Positions 1-10,960 of a DNA stretch of 64,000 nt are shown here, piece after piece. The notes below the pieces were generated by a model. It was given only the letters and a program-made list of their open reading frames with translations, was not told where the DNA came from and ran no database searches. Every line of letters starts with the position of its first letter. Positions within the stretch are counted from its first letter, which is position 1. The translations under genes were made by a program, and so were the position numbers. Where the stretch lies: the NCBI RefSeq assembly GCF_050436995.1, contig NC_134764.1, positions 1,426,001 through 1,490,000 on the forward strand, written 5' to 3'. The DNA comes from Anticarsia gemmatalis. Taxonomy: Eukaryota > Arthropoda > Insecta > Lepidoptera > Erebidae.

Positions 1-380
1 GTTACATTTCCCCTGAACATCTCAACAAAAAAGAATTCATACTAAGCTAATGCATCACGCTGTCTTACCTGCACATCTTGACATCTTTATGGATGTTTTT
101 TACCTTTACTTTTGGAGTTACCTGGACAGTTTTGGTAAACAGTAAAAGACAATATGTAATTAAGGCTATAAGCTAAAGAAAAATTGTAATTCTTGGATAA
201 CATAACTATTTTTAAAGATGTCCCCTTGCTTAGTCTGTCTGTTTGTTCATGAGGTTTTTACCAATAGATTCAGTGATTTTTGAGGAAGGTTTGTATGTAT
301 GTTTTTTAAAGTTATACTGGTGTAGCCTATGTGAAGTCAGGGTGGGCAATTCTAGTAATCATATATCTTTTTATTTTTAA
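1..380. other. AT-rich DNA, no gene seen
   Basis: No long reading frame, RNA gene or clear repeat was recognised here. It ends where a dispersed repeat starts. Confidence 0.5.
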
Positions 381-632
381 CTAGCTGACCCGCGCAACTT
401 CGCTTGCGTCACATAAGAGATCATAATTTTCCCCGTTTTTGTAACATTTTTTACTGGTACTTTGCTCCTATTGGTCGTAGCGTGATAATATATAGCCTAT
501 AGTCTTCCTCGACAAATGGGCTATCTAACACTAAAAGATTTTTTTAAATCGGAGCAGTAGTTCCTGAGATTAGCGCGTTCAAACAAACAAACAAACAAAC
601 TCTTCAGCTTTATAATATTAGTAAGTATAGAT
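381..632 (+). repeat. Dispersed lepidopteran element, copy 1 of 6
   Basis: The element opens with CTAGCTGACCCGCGCAAC, contains TAGCCTATAG and GGGCTATCTAACAC, and ends with GCGCGTTC, a run of AAAC units, and CTCTTCAGCTTTATAATATTAG. Five more copies occur in this window. The conserved 3' end with a simple-repeat tail suggests a non-LTR retrotransposon tail or a SINE using such machinery. The class is inferred, not shown. Confidence 0.85.
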
Positions 633-990
633 ATTAAAATAACTTTCAAAAATATTACATCAAACATCTACCTACAAATGACGAATATAAGGTCGAAGAT
701 TATTATTTGTTCAATGTATCATTCTCATACTCTGACATTTAAACAACTCCTACGTGGTGATAAGAAGGCGTTATCTATTTTAACACAATTGAACAACTGC
801 TAAAAATATTTTATTGTATACTTCTACATACTGCCTAATGCCTGGGTACATATTTTAGTAAATTTAAGAAGACGTTTTTAAGGCAAAATGGTTTTTTGTT
901 TTCAAGCAATAATTATAAAAATCTCAGCTTTTTTATAATTATAATTGTAAAATATAAAAACATATTAAATCATCTAACACAAATGTGTTA

Positions 991-1107
991 CCCTCGATTT
1001 CTCAGGTACATTTAGCGGTAGTTTATCTATTCAATAGCGTTTAAACTCATATAAAAAACGCTGTTGAATAGATAAACTACCGCTAAATGTACCTGAGAAA
1101 CCGGGGA
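991..1107. mobile_element. Fold-back MITE, family 1 copy a
   Basis: Two arms of about 52 bp (991-1042 and 1056-1107) are near-perfect inverted repeats around a 13-bp loop. The ends read CCCTCGATTTCTCAGG and CCTGAGAAACCGGGGA and are flanked by TA on both sides, as expected for a TA-targeting DNA transposon such as Tc1/mariner. There is no coding capacity. A second, rearranged copy lies at 1468-1646. Confidence 0.8.
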
Positions 1108-1467
1108 TATTCTTTTAATATAAAAACACCCATTACCAGTTTTTTTTTTATAATTTAGTAGTAAGTAATTAAAACATTATCTTAAAATTCGTTTTGTCAT
1201 TAATTTATTCTATACAGAACCTTTTACCTTTACAAACTCACGTATTTTCTCTACTTATATTCCCGCAATTCGTCCCAGGCTGTATATCACGGGCTGATAC
1301 GTGGCTATAAATAATTGCGAGACGTACACTCTTACACACAAACAATTAATTTATATATATATATGTGTTTCACGTCTTGCGGTCCCATCGATCGGCTTTG
1401 AAAGTAATTTATGATATTTTTTGTTTTGCTTACGTTTACTTACGTTGAAAATTGGTTAGCAGTTTTA

Positions 1468-1646
1468 CCCCCGGTTTCTGAGTATATTTAGCGGTAGTTT
1501 ATCTATTCAATAGCGTTTTTTTATATGAGTTTTAACGCTTTTGAATAGATAAATTACCGATAAATGTAAAATTTTCAGTTTTTTATTTGAGTTTTAACGC
1601 TATTCTATAGATGAACTACCGTTAAATGTACCTCAGAAACCGGGAG
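1468..1646. mobile_element. Fold-back MITE, family 1 copy b, three-armed
   Basis: This copy has the same terminal sequence as the one at 991-1107. It has one left arm (about 1468-1520) and two successive right-type arms (about 1533-1568 and 1588-1645), each containing the AATAGATAAACTACCG-type core with substitutions. Its ends are also next to TA. The extra arm suggests internal duplication or abortive repair after excision. Confidence 0.75.
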
Positions 1647-1783
1647 TTAGAAATTCATGTAGGCTGTTGCAAAAGTAAAAATAATAGTTTGGTGCAAAAA
1701 AAACATCACTTTTGGTACAAGTATAGATGTGAATTGTTAACTAAACGATTCACTTTTGTATGCGTATAATATTATAAAAAAAA

Positions 1784-2056
1784 CTAGCTGACCCGCGCAA
1801 CTTCGCGTGCGTCACATAAGAGAATGGGTCAAAATTTTCCCCGTTTTTGTAACATTTTTTACTGGTACTCTGCTCCTTTTGGTTGTACCGTGATGATATA
1901 TAGCCTATAGCCTTACTCGATAAATGGGCTATCTAACACTGAAAGATTTTTTCAAATCGGACCAGTAGTTCCTGAGATTAGCGCGTTCAAACAAACAAAC
2001 AAACAAACAAACAAACAAACAAACAAACTCTTCAGCTTTATTATATTAGTATAGAT
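1784..2056 (+). repeat. Dispersed lepidopteran element, copy 2 of 6
   Basis: It has the same start (CTAGCTGACCC) and 3' end (CTCTTCAGCTTTATTATATTAGTATAGAT) as copy 1. The AAAC tail is longer, with about ten units. Confidence 0.85.
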
Positions 2057-2097
2057 AATAAAGTATAGATAAATAAATATTATTGGACAACTCACAC

Positions 2098-2134
2098 AGT
2101 TTGGAATCAAATGACCGTCATTTGATTCCAAACT
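2098..2134. repeat. Perfect short palindrome, 18-bp arms
   Basis: The arms AGTTTGGAATCAAATGAC and its reverse complement flank a single C. The right arm leads into a dispersed sequence (CCAAACTAAGCAGAGCTTG) that recurs at 38830. The palindrome may be the inverted end of that element. Confidence 0.8.
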
Positions 2135-2195
2135 AAGCAGAGCTTGTACTATGGTAACCAAATAACTGATAAACATACTTATATACTTCATAAAT
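2118..2195. repeat. Dispersed repeat fragment shared with 38822-38890
   Basis: Both sites carry ATTCCAAACTAAGCA, then a GGAAACCA or GGTAACCA block, ACTGATAAA and ATACTTATAT in the same order. They are two diverged copies of one interspersed repeat. I could not assign a class. Confidence 0.65.
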
Positions 2196-2279
2196 TAATA
2201 ACCAAAGCGATATTAATTGATGTAACCTTTAATGTATCTCACAGCAAATGCACTTTTTTTGGGAATGAAAAGAGGTTGA

Positions 2280-2600
2280 ACCTTGTGTCTACCACGCTAG
2301 TCAAGTGTGAGTTTGGATTTAAGCGTCTCTTCGGGAACAGTTTTAAAGAAATCCATGCATGGGGTATAGGTGCAGCGCAGACGACAGACTATATCCGTGA
2401 CGTGCTTTTTAGTCTGTGAAATAAAACCTATATAATGATATGCAGTATTGCACAAAACGCGTGCGCATTAATGCAAAAAAGCGTCACGGATACTGTCGTC
2501 TGCGCTACACCTTATGTATATTATTAGGTTTTTCTTCGCCTTTAGAACAAGTGATAATTGTTTGTAATACACACATAACCTTAATCACTTTTTTACCTTC
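2280..2600 (+). repeat. Interspersed repeat with CCACGCTAG core, interrupted
   Basis: The left piece (about 2285-2355) contains ACCACGCTAGTCAAGTG. The right piece (about 2528-2580) contains TTCTTCGCC, TTTAGAACAAGTGATAATTG. The same blocks occur in the same order, uninterrupted, at 43351-43610, and the left block occurs at 31621-31702. The interruption is the inverted-repeat element at 2364-2526. Confidence 0.6.
2364..2526. mobile_element. Inverted-repeat MITE nested in another repeat
   Basis: The left arm (about 2367-2412) and right arm (about 2472-2514) are inverted copies containing GCGCAGACGACAG and ATCCGTGACG. A stretch of about 60 bp separates them. There is no coding capacity. It sits inside the repeat at 2280-2600, so it inserted later. 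Exact ends are uncertain by a few bases. Confidence 0.7.
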
Positions 2601-3383
2601 GTTTATACTATTTAGAAAAAATATTTTGCACTAAGTTCTACTGCTGTCTTTTACTTGGATGGAAATATAATAATCATGAAATTTTAAGTAATAATTGAGT
2701 TCTTCACATATTACAACATTACTTTTATAATACACACGCTAATAGAATAAAAAAATAGTTTCAAATTGACCCAATAATAGCTTAAACATACTAAAACTAG
2801 TTAAAACACAAGTATTTTTAAAGAATATCAAATAAATTACTTACAATTATGTAAATTATAACAAAATTATAAAGTTCTATCAAAGTTAAGTAAGGAGAAC
2901 GTTATTTTCTTTACGGCATTTTCCGAAGACACGTAACGCCATCTAGCGTCGAGTAGTGAGCGCTGGGAAAATTAATTTTCTTTAAACTTATGGAAAGCTT
3001 AGTTTTGTTGTATAAAAGAGTTCTTATTGTATTTATGAATAATAATCACACTCATATTTTTTGGTATTTTTTACAATAGTATATTTTTCAATGACCAAAA
3101 ATAGTCTGAATTTTATTTGAAGACGAGTTGAAAAACTGTCTTCTTATGATTTTTATTTGTTTGCTGGTTGCTGGTTCAATATTGTAGATAAGGATTATAA
3201 TAATATATATGTATAGTATAATGACAACTTCTGATGCAATCCCTTCAAAAATCTTGGGCTAATTTCTGTATTTCGAATCCTTTGATATTCTTCTAAATAT
3301 GATTAATATCATATAGCAGTTTTCTGTAATACTTAATGCAAGAAATAGAACTATAATTTAATTTTCGATTCTCAGTATTATTT
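2601..3383. other. AT-rich DNA, no gene seen
   Basis: No supported gene or RNA was seen. The stretch is low-complexity A+T with scattered short homopolymers. Confidence 0.5.
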
Positions 3384-3455
3384 GCTACGTGCTACGCCGT
3401 AGTGGTACTACGGCTACGAGCTACGGGTCACAGCTACGATACAATTTGTATCGTG
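3384..3455. repeat. CTACG/CGTAG pentamer cluster with hairpin
   Basis: Within about 60 bp the pentamer CTACG or its complement CGTAG occurs at least seven times. It is followed by a palindrome, ACGATACAA-T-TTGTATCGT. A second cluster of the same pentamer lies at 17357-17411. This may be a small structured repeat; its function is unknown. Confidence 0.6.
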
Positions 3456-4347
3456 ACAGAATATACATAATACAAGAGATTTTATATTTATGTAAATAGT
3501 ATTTGTGGGAAAGGTTTTATTATAATATTGATTGACCTTTTACAGTATTTTATTAGTAGATACTTTAAATATAATGTTTAATAAAACAATGATTTTGATG
3601 TAAGTATTGAATAAAGTTGAAAAAGATATGTACTATTTTATCCTTAATTTTTTTTCGTGGAAAGACTTCTCAGGTAAAAATTGTTGTGTCTTATTTTAAA
3701 AGAGTAACACATACATACATATATTGGTACATACTTTATACTTTCACGTTTTTTTTTATTGAATAGGACGAGGTGACAGCCATTATTTGAGTGACTTGTA
3801 AATATTATTAGATATTTTAATGATTTTAGTATATTTTCATCATAATCGTATATTTTTATAATAAAATACACATTACGTTTGCATTCCTTCAAATTAACTA
3901 AACATTTAACCCAAACACTTATTTAACTTAAGTCAAGACATAACACGACTTCACTATAAAAACACATTATTTTGCATCAATTACACAACACTCCACAAAA
4001 TATTACCACACACATATATCCACGAAAAACTTGTAACCCACCTTCAAAAACGCAAGCCAACCCCTTCTATTAAACTAGTATATATCTAACCTTGCAACCC
4101 CTTAATGAAGTCCACTCATAAATACCACTTCCTTGCTTCGTTTTGAACACAATTTTCGTTTTAAGCCGCCATGACATCTCCTCCTAATTATTATTTATAT
4201 TAATAACTTTGTTTTATATTATAAAAGCTTACTTAAGAGTGTGAAAACGTATGGGGTTTTGTGTGGAAGTGTTTTAATTGAATTATTAAAATTAATTGTA
4301 TTAAATATTTTAGAGTTTGTACGAAAATGTAGTAGCTCTTTGTGAAT
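3456..4347. other. AT-rich DNA and putative 5' leader of the exon at 4348
   Basis: No long frame was seen. The part from about 4100 may be the promoter and 5' UTR of the exon at 4348. An upstream ATG at 4171 with a strong context (GCCGCCATGA) opens a ten-codon frame closed by TAA at 4201-4203, a possible upstream ORF. Confidence 0.35.
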
Positions 4348-4402
4348 ATGGAAAGGCAAGTAATAATAGTATTTTTTCTAAATTTATTCTCAATTGCGGC
4401 GG
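4348..4402 (+). CDS. Putative first coding exon: signal peptide of a secreted or membrane protein (partial)
   Basis: ATG at 4348 opens 18 codons plus one base, then a consensus donor GGTAAGT with the intron starting at 4403. The peptide begins MERQ and continues as an almost unbroken hydrophobic run (VIIVFFLNLFSIAA). This has the shape of a signal peptide: short charged start, hydrophobic core, small residues near the exit. A phase-1 intron directly after a signal peptide is a common layout in animal secreted and Ig-type receptor genes. I did not find the next exon, so the protein and its function are unknown. If it is real, the first intron is long and may hold much of the gene-free DNA to the right. 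The call rests on one short exon without a database match. Confidence 0.45.
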
Positions 4403-5554
4403 GTAAGTTATGTTTTTTTTAAGAGTAACATAAAGTTTCGTTGAATCGTCTGTATGAGCCCATAAGAATGGATTTATCATACTGATTTCTTGATTACATT
4501 AAATTTAGTGCAAAAAAATAATAGTTCCACATAATAGCTTCACAATTTGTGTATTGAAAGTTGTTTATAATTAGTTATACAAATTATCAATAACTGTGTA
4601 ACGTTACAACGGTAACCGAATGTTTTGCATTTTTAGCCGACTTCACTATTCTTAATTAACATAAACTAACACAGAAAAACCATCAGGGTAATCTATAAAC
4701 AGTACCATAATATTTAATCAATAAATCTATACTTAATAAAATGCAACAAGCGTACTAAATCTCTGAAAACAAAACCATCACATTTCTATCGTCTATAAAA
4801 CAATATCCTCTTCACGGGAGGCGGTATTTCCTCCCAATATTGGTTGTGTATAAAATCTATAAGGACTCAATTTCCAATAAGTTCGGTAGGCGTGCGTGCC
4901 GCCCCGCCCATCTCGTATCGGTAACGGTATCGGTTCGAGTCTGCGCACTGCACTTATTGACTTAATACGAAAACGCCCCGTGGCTTCACTCACGTATATT
5001 CTGTGATATAATTTGTGCTTTATTTTATGCAATTTGACAGTAATAAGTGTGGGTTTGGTAAAGGTAAATCATGTAGTGATCATTTTGTACAAAAAAGATA
5101 AAAATAGTGGAGTCTGAATAAGTAACATAAAAGTAAGCTCCAATGAGACCGATCACTCGTTTAAATTGTCTTTAAATATCTGCATTTCAAATTGTCGTAC
5201 TTACGTATAATAGTGTGCCAAAATCGTATTTAAATATTATAAGCAGCTATTCTTGACTTAATAAAAGATTCAAAAGAATATCAATCTGTTGTTGGCCAGT
5301 GTATTAGAATAAGTTCACCCTCAATAAAATAGGGACAATATCGACAGAGAAATTTATAGTATACTTCAGCTTACATCTTAGGGTAGTTTCTTATAAAGGC
5401 TATAAAAATCAAACTTTTTTAATCACAAACAAACTTATTTGTCATCCACATTCATACACCTTACTACTCATTCCAACCAACACTCTCTAAAGCTGAAACT
5501 CACTTTTTTCAGTACACCTTTTCCCGTAAACTGTCCGGGATACATATGCAGTGA
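4403..5554. other. Presumed intron or intergenic DNA
   Basis: Mostly AT-rich. A more GC-rich patch at about 4805-5000 has an open frame on the minus strand, but no codon signal or family resemblance convinces me. Nothing else was recognised. Confidence 0.4.
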
Positions 5555-5597
5555 GGCGTGGTCTATCGATAGCTATCAATATGTCGATAGCCACGCC
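5555..5597. repeat. Hairpin containing a TATCGATA (DRE-like) site
   Basis: The arms GGCGTGGTCTATCGAT and GTCGATAGCCACGCC can pair with one bulge. The left arm contains TATCGATA (5564-5571), the core of the DREF/BEAF-32 site known from Drosophila. Whether it is a regulatory element or the core of a fold-back repeat is open. Confidence 0.5.
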
Positions 5598-6351
5598 CCG
5601 TTAAAAAAAACCACCGATATGCGCATGTCCGAACTGATCGGTTCTTGCTATCACACGTGAGTTTCTTAGAGATACTTTATTTTCTAAAGATGTGGTTTAC
5701 TTTGAATATAGATTCAGGACAGGTGTAACTTTAATTTGTTAGGTATTGATAAACGTCGTGAAAAGTGTTCAAGGATTTGTAGTTAAAAAAAGGGCTTATA
5801 AAAGCATTGATATAATGGAGTATATTTATTATAGGATTTACCTATATTTGTTTGTTTTTATTGACAAGTTGCAAGAGGAATATTTATCGACAATTAAGGA
5901 TATAATCTTTCATGAACTGTGTGCCACTTTACCCTAGGTTTAATGCAGAATAATACTTTAAAAATATACAATTTATTTTACGGATTAGACATTGAAGATG
6001 CGACCATGTAATAAAAAATACTGAGAAAAAAGAACGCTATTATTTATGTTTCTTTTTACTTTGAATAGAATCGAAATAAATTAACTATTATAGTTTCTTA
6101 ATTATAAAGAGGTTAAACATAAACATGACAGGTTTACGCATAAATAGATTTTAAACAAGATACTTAATTTCCCGACTTTAGCCAGTAAATACTTACTCAG
6201 TACCAAACAATTATAATCCCCAACATTCCCAATCATCACCACATCACACATCATAAAATTCATTACCAATAACTTCAATATTTCAATAGCAACCTCCCAC
6301 ACATGATCGGTGTTGGTCTGTAGGCGTTCAGTGCAGGCGTGCCGGCCGCAC

Positions 6352-6391
6352 TCGGTTGGCTATCGGAAAACGATCGATAACCAATAACCGC
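6352..6391. repeat. Short hairpin in a GC-rich patch
   Basis: CGGTTGGCTATCGG and CGATCGATAACCAATAACCG can pair around a short A-rich loop. The surrounding 100 bp is far richer in G+C than its neighbourhood. No reading frame fits. Confidence 0.45.
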
Positions 6392-6744
6392 CTAACGCCT
6401 GCTTCCGGTCGGAGGGCGGGCGGGACGTGAAGCTTTTTTCTGAAGGCTTTATGAGTGTAGTGATTGGGAGGTTTTTAAGGAGTTGGTTTTTTATGGGTAT
6501 TTAAGTGTGTGTGTGATTTTTGTTTGTAAATTTTGAGTTTACAAAATTTATTTAATTTGAGCGTGAAATTTTATTTGGAATACGATCAAAACTTTGGTTG
6601 AGCATCATAATATAATGCAGGGCATAATTAATAAAGATACAGACACAGTCTATATTAAAATGATTAGCTTTTAGCAACGTAGAAATCATGACTCATATGG
6701 ATTTTTTAAATAGCTTACAGCGGCGGTTCTGCCCACATCGATAT

Positions 6745-6870
6745 TATTTTTATGTGAAAATGGGAGCCTGTATTCTTTCCCAGAGTATATTCTATCCCTT
6801 TGCTAAAGTTTATCTTAATCAACTCAGCCGTTTAGTCGTGAAAGAGAGACGATAGTTGGGCAACAAATTT
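6745..6870 (+). repeat. Degenerate LINE-like 3' tail
   Basis: It contains GGGAGCCTGTATTCTTTCCC, TATTCTATCCCTTTGC, and TCAGCCGTTTAGTCGTGAAAGAG in order. Blocks of this kind (CTATCCC, AGCCGTTTAGGCGTGA) are common in lepidopteran non-LTR element tails. Class assigned from memory of such repeats. Confidence 0.5.
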
Positions 6871-7975
6871 ATAGTTTGGAAGCATTATTTTTGTATCAAT
6901 ATAATAATATGTACCGAAAATAAAGTATCAAATAATTTCTAATTACCTCTGCCTACCCTCTTAGTACGAAGGCTCGTCACGTAGAAGTATGCTGGCAGCA
7001 TTAATGTTCATTTGTCGGCTTATTATTTATTGTCTCTCTGCAAAGAATTGTCTCAAAAGGGTTAATTAGTATGGACTAAGAATTGAATTAAACCATCACG
7101 GTAGGTTTGTGTGGATATACCTTTGTATAATGTAATGATATTTGTAGCTTTTATAATACGAGTATATCACGCTTGAAAGGTGTAGGCGATGTATGAAGTA
7201 CACCTACTTTTTTTTGAGGCTATCGCCATTTACTAGTTGACAAACTTGTAGTATTCTTGTGTATAAATATTCTAACAATATTAAGAAAAAATCATATGCC
7301 CTCAGACATAAATGCCACCGCTTAGGCATATGCATAAGGAATATCTTACAGGATTCCTAAACACCAAAGAATACTAAGATACTAAATTCAGAACAGCGCT
7401 TAGCTCTATGAAAATGACTCAAACATACTTGATTTCCATAGTGATACATATTTGCATGTATACAAACATAAATACATACAAAAAATCACACTTTCTTTCC
7501 CTAGGGGTAGACAGAGACCAGGGAATATCGAAATAATTATATAGAATTTCCATATTGCTCTCCTTCAATAATATAATAATGACCGCTTATCCTCACAAAA
7601 CCAGCAGCCGGCCGATGGATAACACAATGAAACGCCGACAGATCGCGTCTCCAAAGAAAAAGCGAAAAAACATGGCGAAAAAATAGAAAAAAAAACTCCG
7701 CCTGTCGTAGGAAATATCTTCCATCTTGTAATTATTTTTATCCTTTAAGAGAAATAAAGAGGGGTATAGATAAAACGTACAAATAATCAGTTGGACTAAT
7801 TTATTCTGGGCTATTGTTTGTCGTACTATTGTGTACGGAGCTTAATTTTTTTAATGAAATTTTTTTTCGTGGAATCGCCTCTTGCTTTTGACTTGTTTTG
7901 TGATTAGATTGATAAGTGCGTAAATCATGTAAGAAAATGATGAAAAGCCTCCGTTAGTATTTCCTCTGTAACGTT
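6871..7975. other. AT-rich DNA, no gene seen
   Basis: Short fragments such as CCTCTGCCTACCC (about 6948) and TAGGGGTAGACAGAGACC (about 7502) look like remnants of the lepidopteran SINE whose tail is also seen near 44050. Nothing else was recognised. Confidence 0.4.
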
Positions 7976-7980
7976 TTCCC

Positions 7981-8193
7981 CATATTTTAGAAGGTATTAT
8001 CTACTAACGTACTTCAATATGTCATTGTGTTAGTGCAACTTTTTGTTGGTTAATAGTTCTTTGAACTAAATAAATCAGGTGAAAACCTTCGGCAATAATT
8101 TATCTGTGACTAACTTAACTTTTGCATATTTTGTGAGATATGATCTACTTACTTACTTTACTATATGTTACTCTAACTTTTTGTTGGTTGATA
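7981..8193. repeat. Diverged tandem duplication, period about 140 bp
   Basis: CATATTTT, an ATCTACT block and AACTTTTTGTTGGTTRATAG occur in the same order at 7981-8056 and 8125-8193. The two units are clearly diverged, so the duplication is old. No function is apparent. Confidence 0.5.
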
Positions 8194-10718
8194 GGCGAAA
8201 ATAAAAAAAAAATACTGTCGAAAAGAGCTTGTCATGTCATTGGTCAGTAACAATGAGACTTCACGTCAGTAGAGAAGCCTATTGCGATGATTCGGATACG
8301 TTGCCGAACTTTAGGCTTCAATTGAGAAATATTTCGGCAAAAAAAAAAACCTCTGTGCCTTACATAGGAATCAACCCCGACAACTTGGTCGCAGTTACAT
8401 ACAATATTATAGCGCCCAGATGCAGCCATACTTAAATATTCTATTAAAATATAATAAAACAAAACTCAAACAAAATTCTAACCCATCACACGTCATAACA
8501 AAACCTGGGGTGTTTCATACCCTCAACACTTTCATTCTAAATGAAAACATAAATAATTGAGCGGACTTAATACACTAATAATGGCTTATAACAATAATTA
8601 GTTCGGCGATTTCGGTCCGATCCCCCGGGGGTCAAGCGGACCGATTGTCCTTTGAAGGGTTGATTAAGATGACCGGGGGCGGCTTCGATTGAAGATTAGA
8701 CTGTAGAAGGGTTTCTTCTCTGATCTATATGTAAGGGAGGTTATGGCATGTATTTGTATTAATATTGTGAATGCAAAAGTCTCTCGATGCGGCTATCCTG
8801 CTATACGAATTGTAGCTCTTTATCGGTTAAAAATGGACCTTCAAGAACAGAAGAATTTTCAATATTTCAAATGTTTTTCACGATATTCCTCTTTATCATT
8901 AAAACAACTAATTATTAATTCTAATACACAACATGGGGCCTCAGTCTAATGTTTAATAGTGCGAAATTTAAATATTTAGTTACTTTAAGCTTTTTTAAAC
9001 TTCAGATCTTCTACTGTATTTATGTTGAATTTCAATAAACTGTCATAGGTTTTAAGACTGTAGGCAAAAACCTTAACCCATCTGTTAACCATCATTACTC
9101 TATGAAAGACCCATAATGGGCCGAGTAAGAAAGGGTAGCAACTTTAATGCGGGCCCAGTACCTGCCAGGATTATCACCGCCTGTATTTGTTCTGTTCTTT
9201 TAAAAACTGTTAATTAGGTGCCCCTTTGATGAGAGCAAACGGTCTATGGGATAGAACATGTGGGTTTTTGTATGGAATTATTGGATGAGTTAATTTGTGT
9301 TGAATAAAAAGTAATTATAGGTATTTTGTTTTGTGTTAAATTGAAAGTAAAAATATCAATTATAGACACAAGGGTATGATAGTTACCTAAGATTATGCAA
9401 CATGAAAATTTCGCAAGATATAATGTTTAATTGTATGAGGAAAATAACATACCTAATAGCTGTATGTCAAAAAAAAATGCATGAGCAAATTTCTAAGTCC
9501 GATTAAGACTAGAAATTATTTGAGTGATTTATGAATATTATTTCACTACACCATACATAATATATACTAAGCGTTTAGTTTACAAAGTTATACACAATTC
9601 AAGTATGTTTTACAAACTAACCCTATTATATTGTCCATCCAATCTTAAAAAGTATTTATCAAATATTGCATATCGATACTTAAGGCAATATAAAATATCC
9701 CTATCTAACATTACAAAAACTAAGCTACCAATGATTAAAGATAGTTAAATCGTATTGGTACCTTACAAGAAACTACTCTGTGTAAAATGTCTGGTTAAGG
9801 GTCCGCCCTGTAGGCTTAGTGTCCGATATCTTTACGATATCCCTACGACTGACCTATAGGGTGCGGACTTTGTGTGATGATGTTATTATATTGTTTGATT
9901 GTGGGTTATAGAGGGTGTGGTTGAAAGTTTAAGTGGTTTTGCTACGTTTTTGTTTAATAAATGTGAATTTGAACATAATAATATGTTAAATAAGAGTTTA
10001 AGATTTGCGTTTAACGATTGAGGATAAAAATATCCTAACTTGAGTATATAGTGATATTTTTGAAATACCGGATATTTTAAATACACTATAACGATTTTTT
10101 CCTCAATAAAAAGCAACTAAAGAATCGACTGAATAATTGACATTATAACTATGATAAAAAGAGTTTTACTCGTATCGATAATGCATTTAAATAACTAAAA
10201 TATAACTCCGCTCTCACTAGCTGCAAGAATTGAATACGAAAATCACATATAAAACTATCATAAACCATAATTGTATCCGCCATTACTTACAATTATATGC
10301 CTATAATAATTTTAACTATCAACATTACTACCGAATAAATTAACAACTAAAAGCGAAAACAAATAATAAATCTAGAATTCGTCCCTGGCCGCCCAATGGG
10401 CCGTACAGGGCCGTATTTAATTGCGATTCGCCAAACTGTCCGGTAGTGGACGAGTGGAAACAATTTAATGTGAAAACTAGCCCTGTGTGGACCAACCCTT
10501 ATACTTGGGGAACGAAATGTTAGAGGAGATACGATGGTTTAGTTTTAAAAGTGATTTTATTTAAACAAGATTTAATAATATTAATTTCTGTTGCATTATC
10601 ACGTTTATTAAATAAATATAAAATCATGTTTGCAATGCCTGAAAGAGTAGGTAGAAGTGTATAGGAAACGTTATGTTTACATTTGACGTCAAGAAATCGG
10701 TACATTCCTACGCTCTAA
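8194..10718. other. AT-rich DNA with a few GC-rich patches, no gene seen
   Basis: GC-richer islands lie at about 8605-8690, 9797-9868 (an imperfect hairpin with GTCCGC and GCGGAC ends) and 10380-10460. They contain no convincing reading frame and could be conserved regulatory DNA or old repeats. Confidence 0.35.
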
Positions 10719-10960
10719 AGGAATGCAAAAAAATATGAATGCAAAAGTTTCTGCGGAAAGATGTCAGTTTGAGTGATTGTGTGTATTTTTTTTACTATAA
10801 ACATGCAAGAACTATAAACGGATTTTCATGAAATCTAACACATAGCTAAATACTATGGAATGGTTGGAATAACACATTAAATCAACTTGAACTTTTTACC
10901 TCAAAAATTCTTTAGCACGCAGTTGAAGTAGCAAGCAGAAGATAGTTTTATAAAATGTCT
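10719..10960 (+). repeat. Degenerate LINE-like 3' tail
   Basis: The order GAATGCAAAAGTTTCTGCGG, ACTATAAACGGATTTTCATG, AACACATTAAATC, TTTTTACCTCAAAAATTC follows a tail common in insect non-LTR elements. It is decayed, with no coding part attached. Confidence 0.5.

Noticed and set aside
4793..5032. 79-codon minus-strand frame
   Set aside because: It lies over a GC-richer patch but has no family match, and the codon choice is not gene-like. Kept only as part of the presumed intron.
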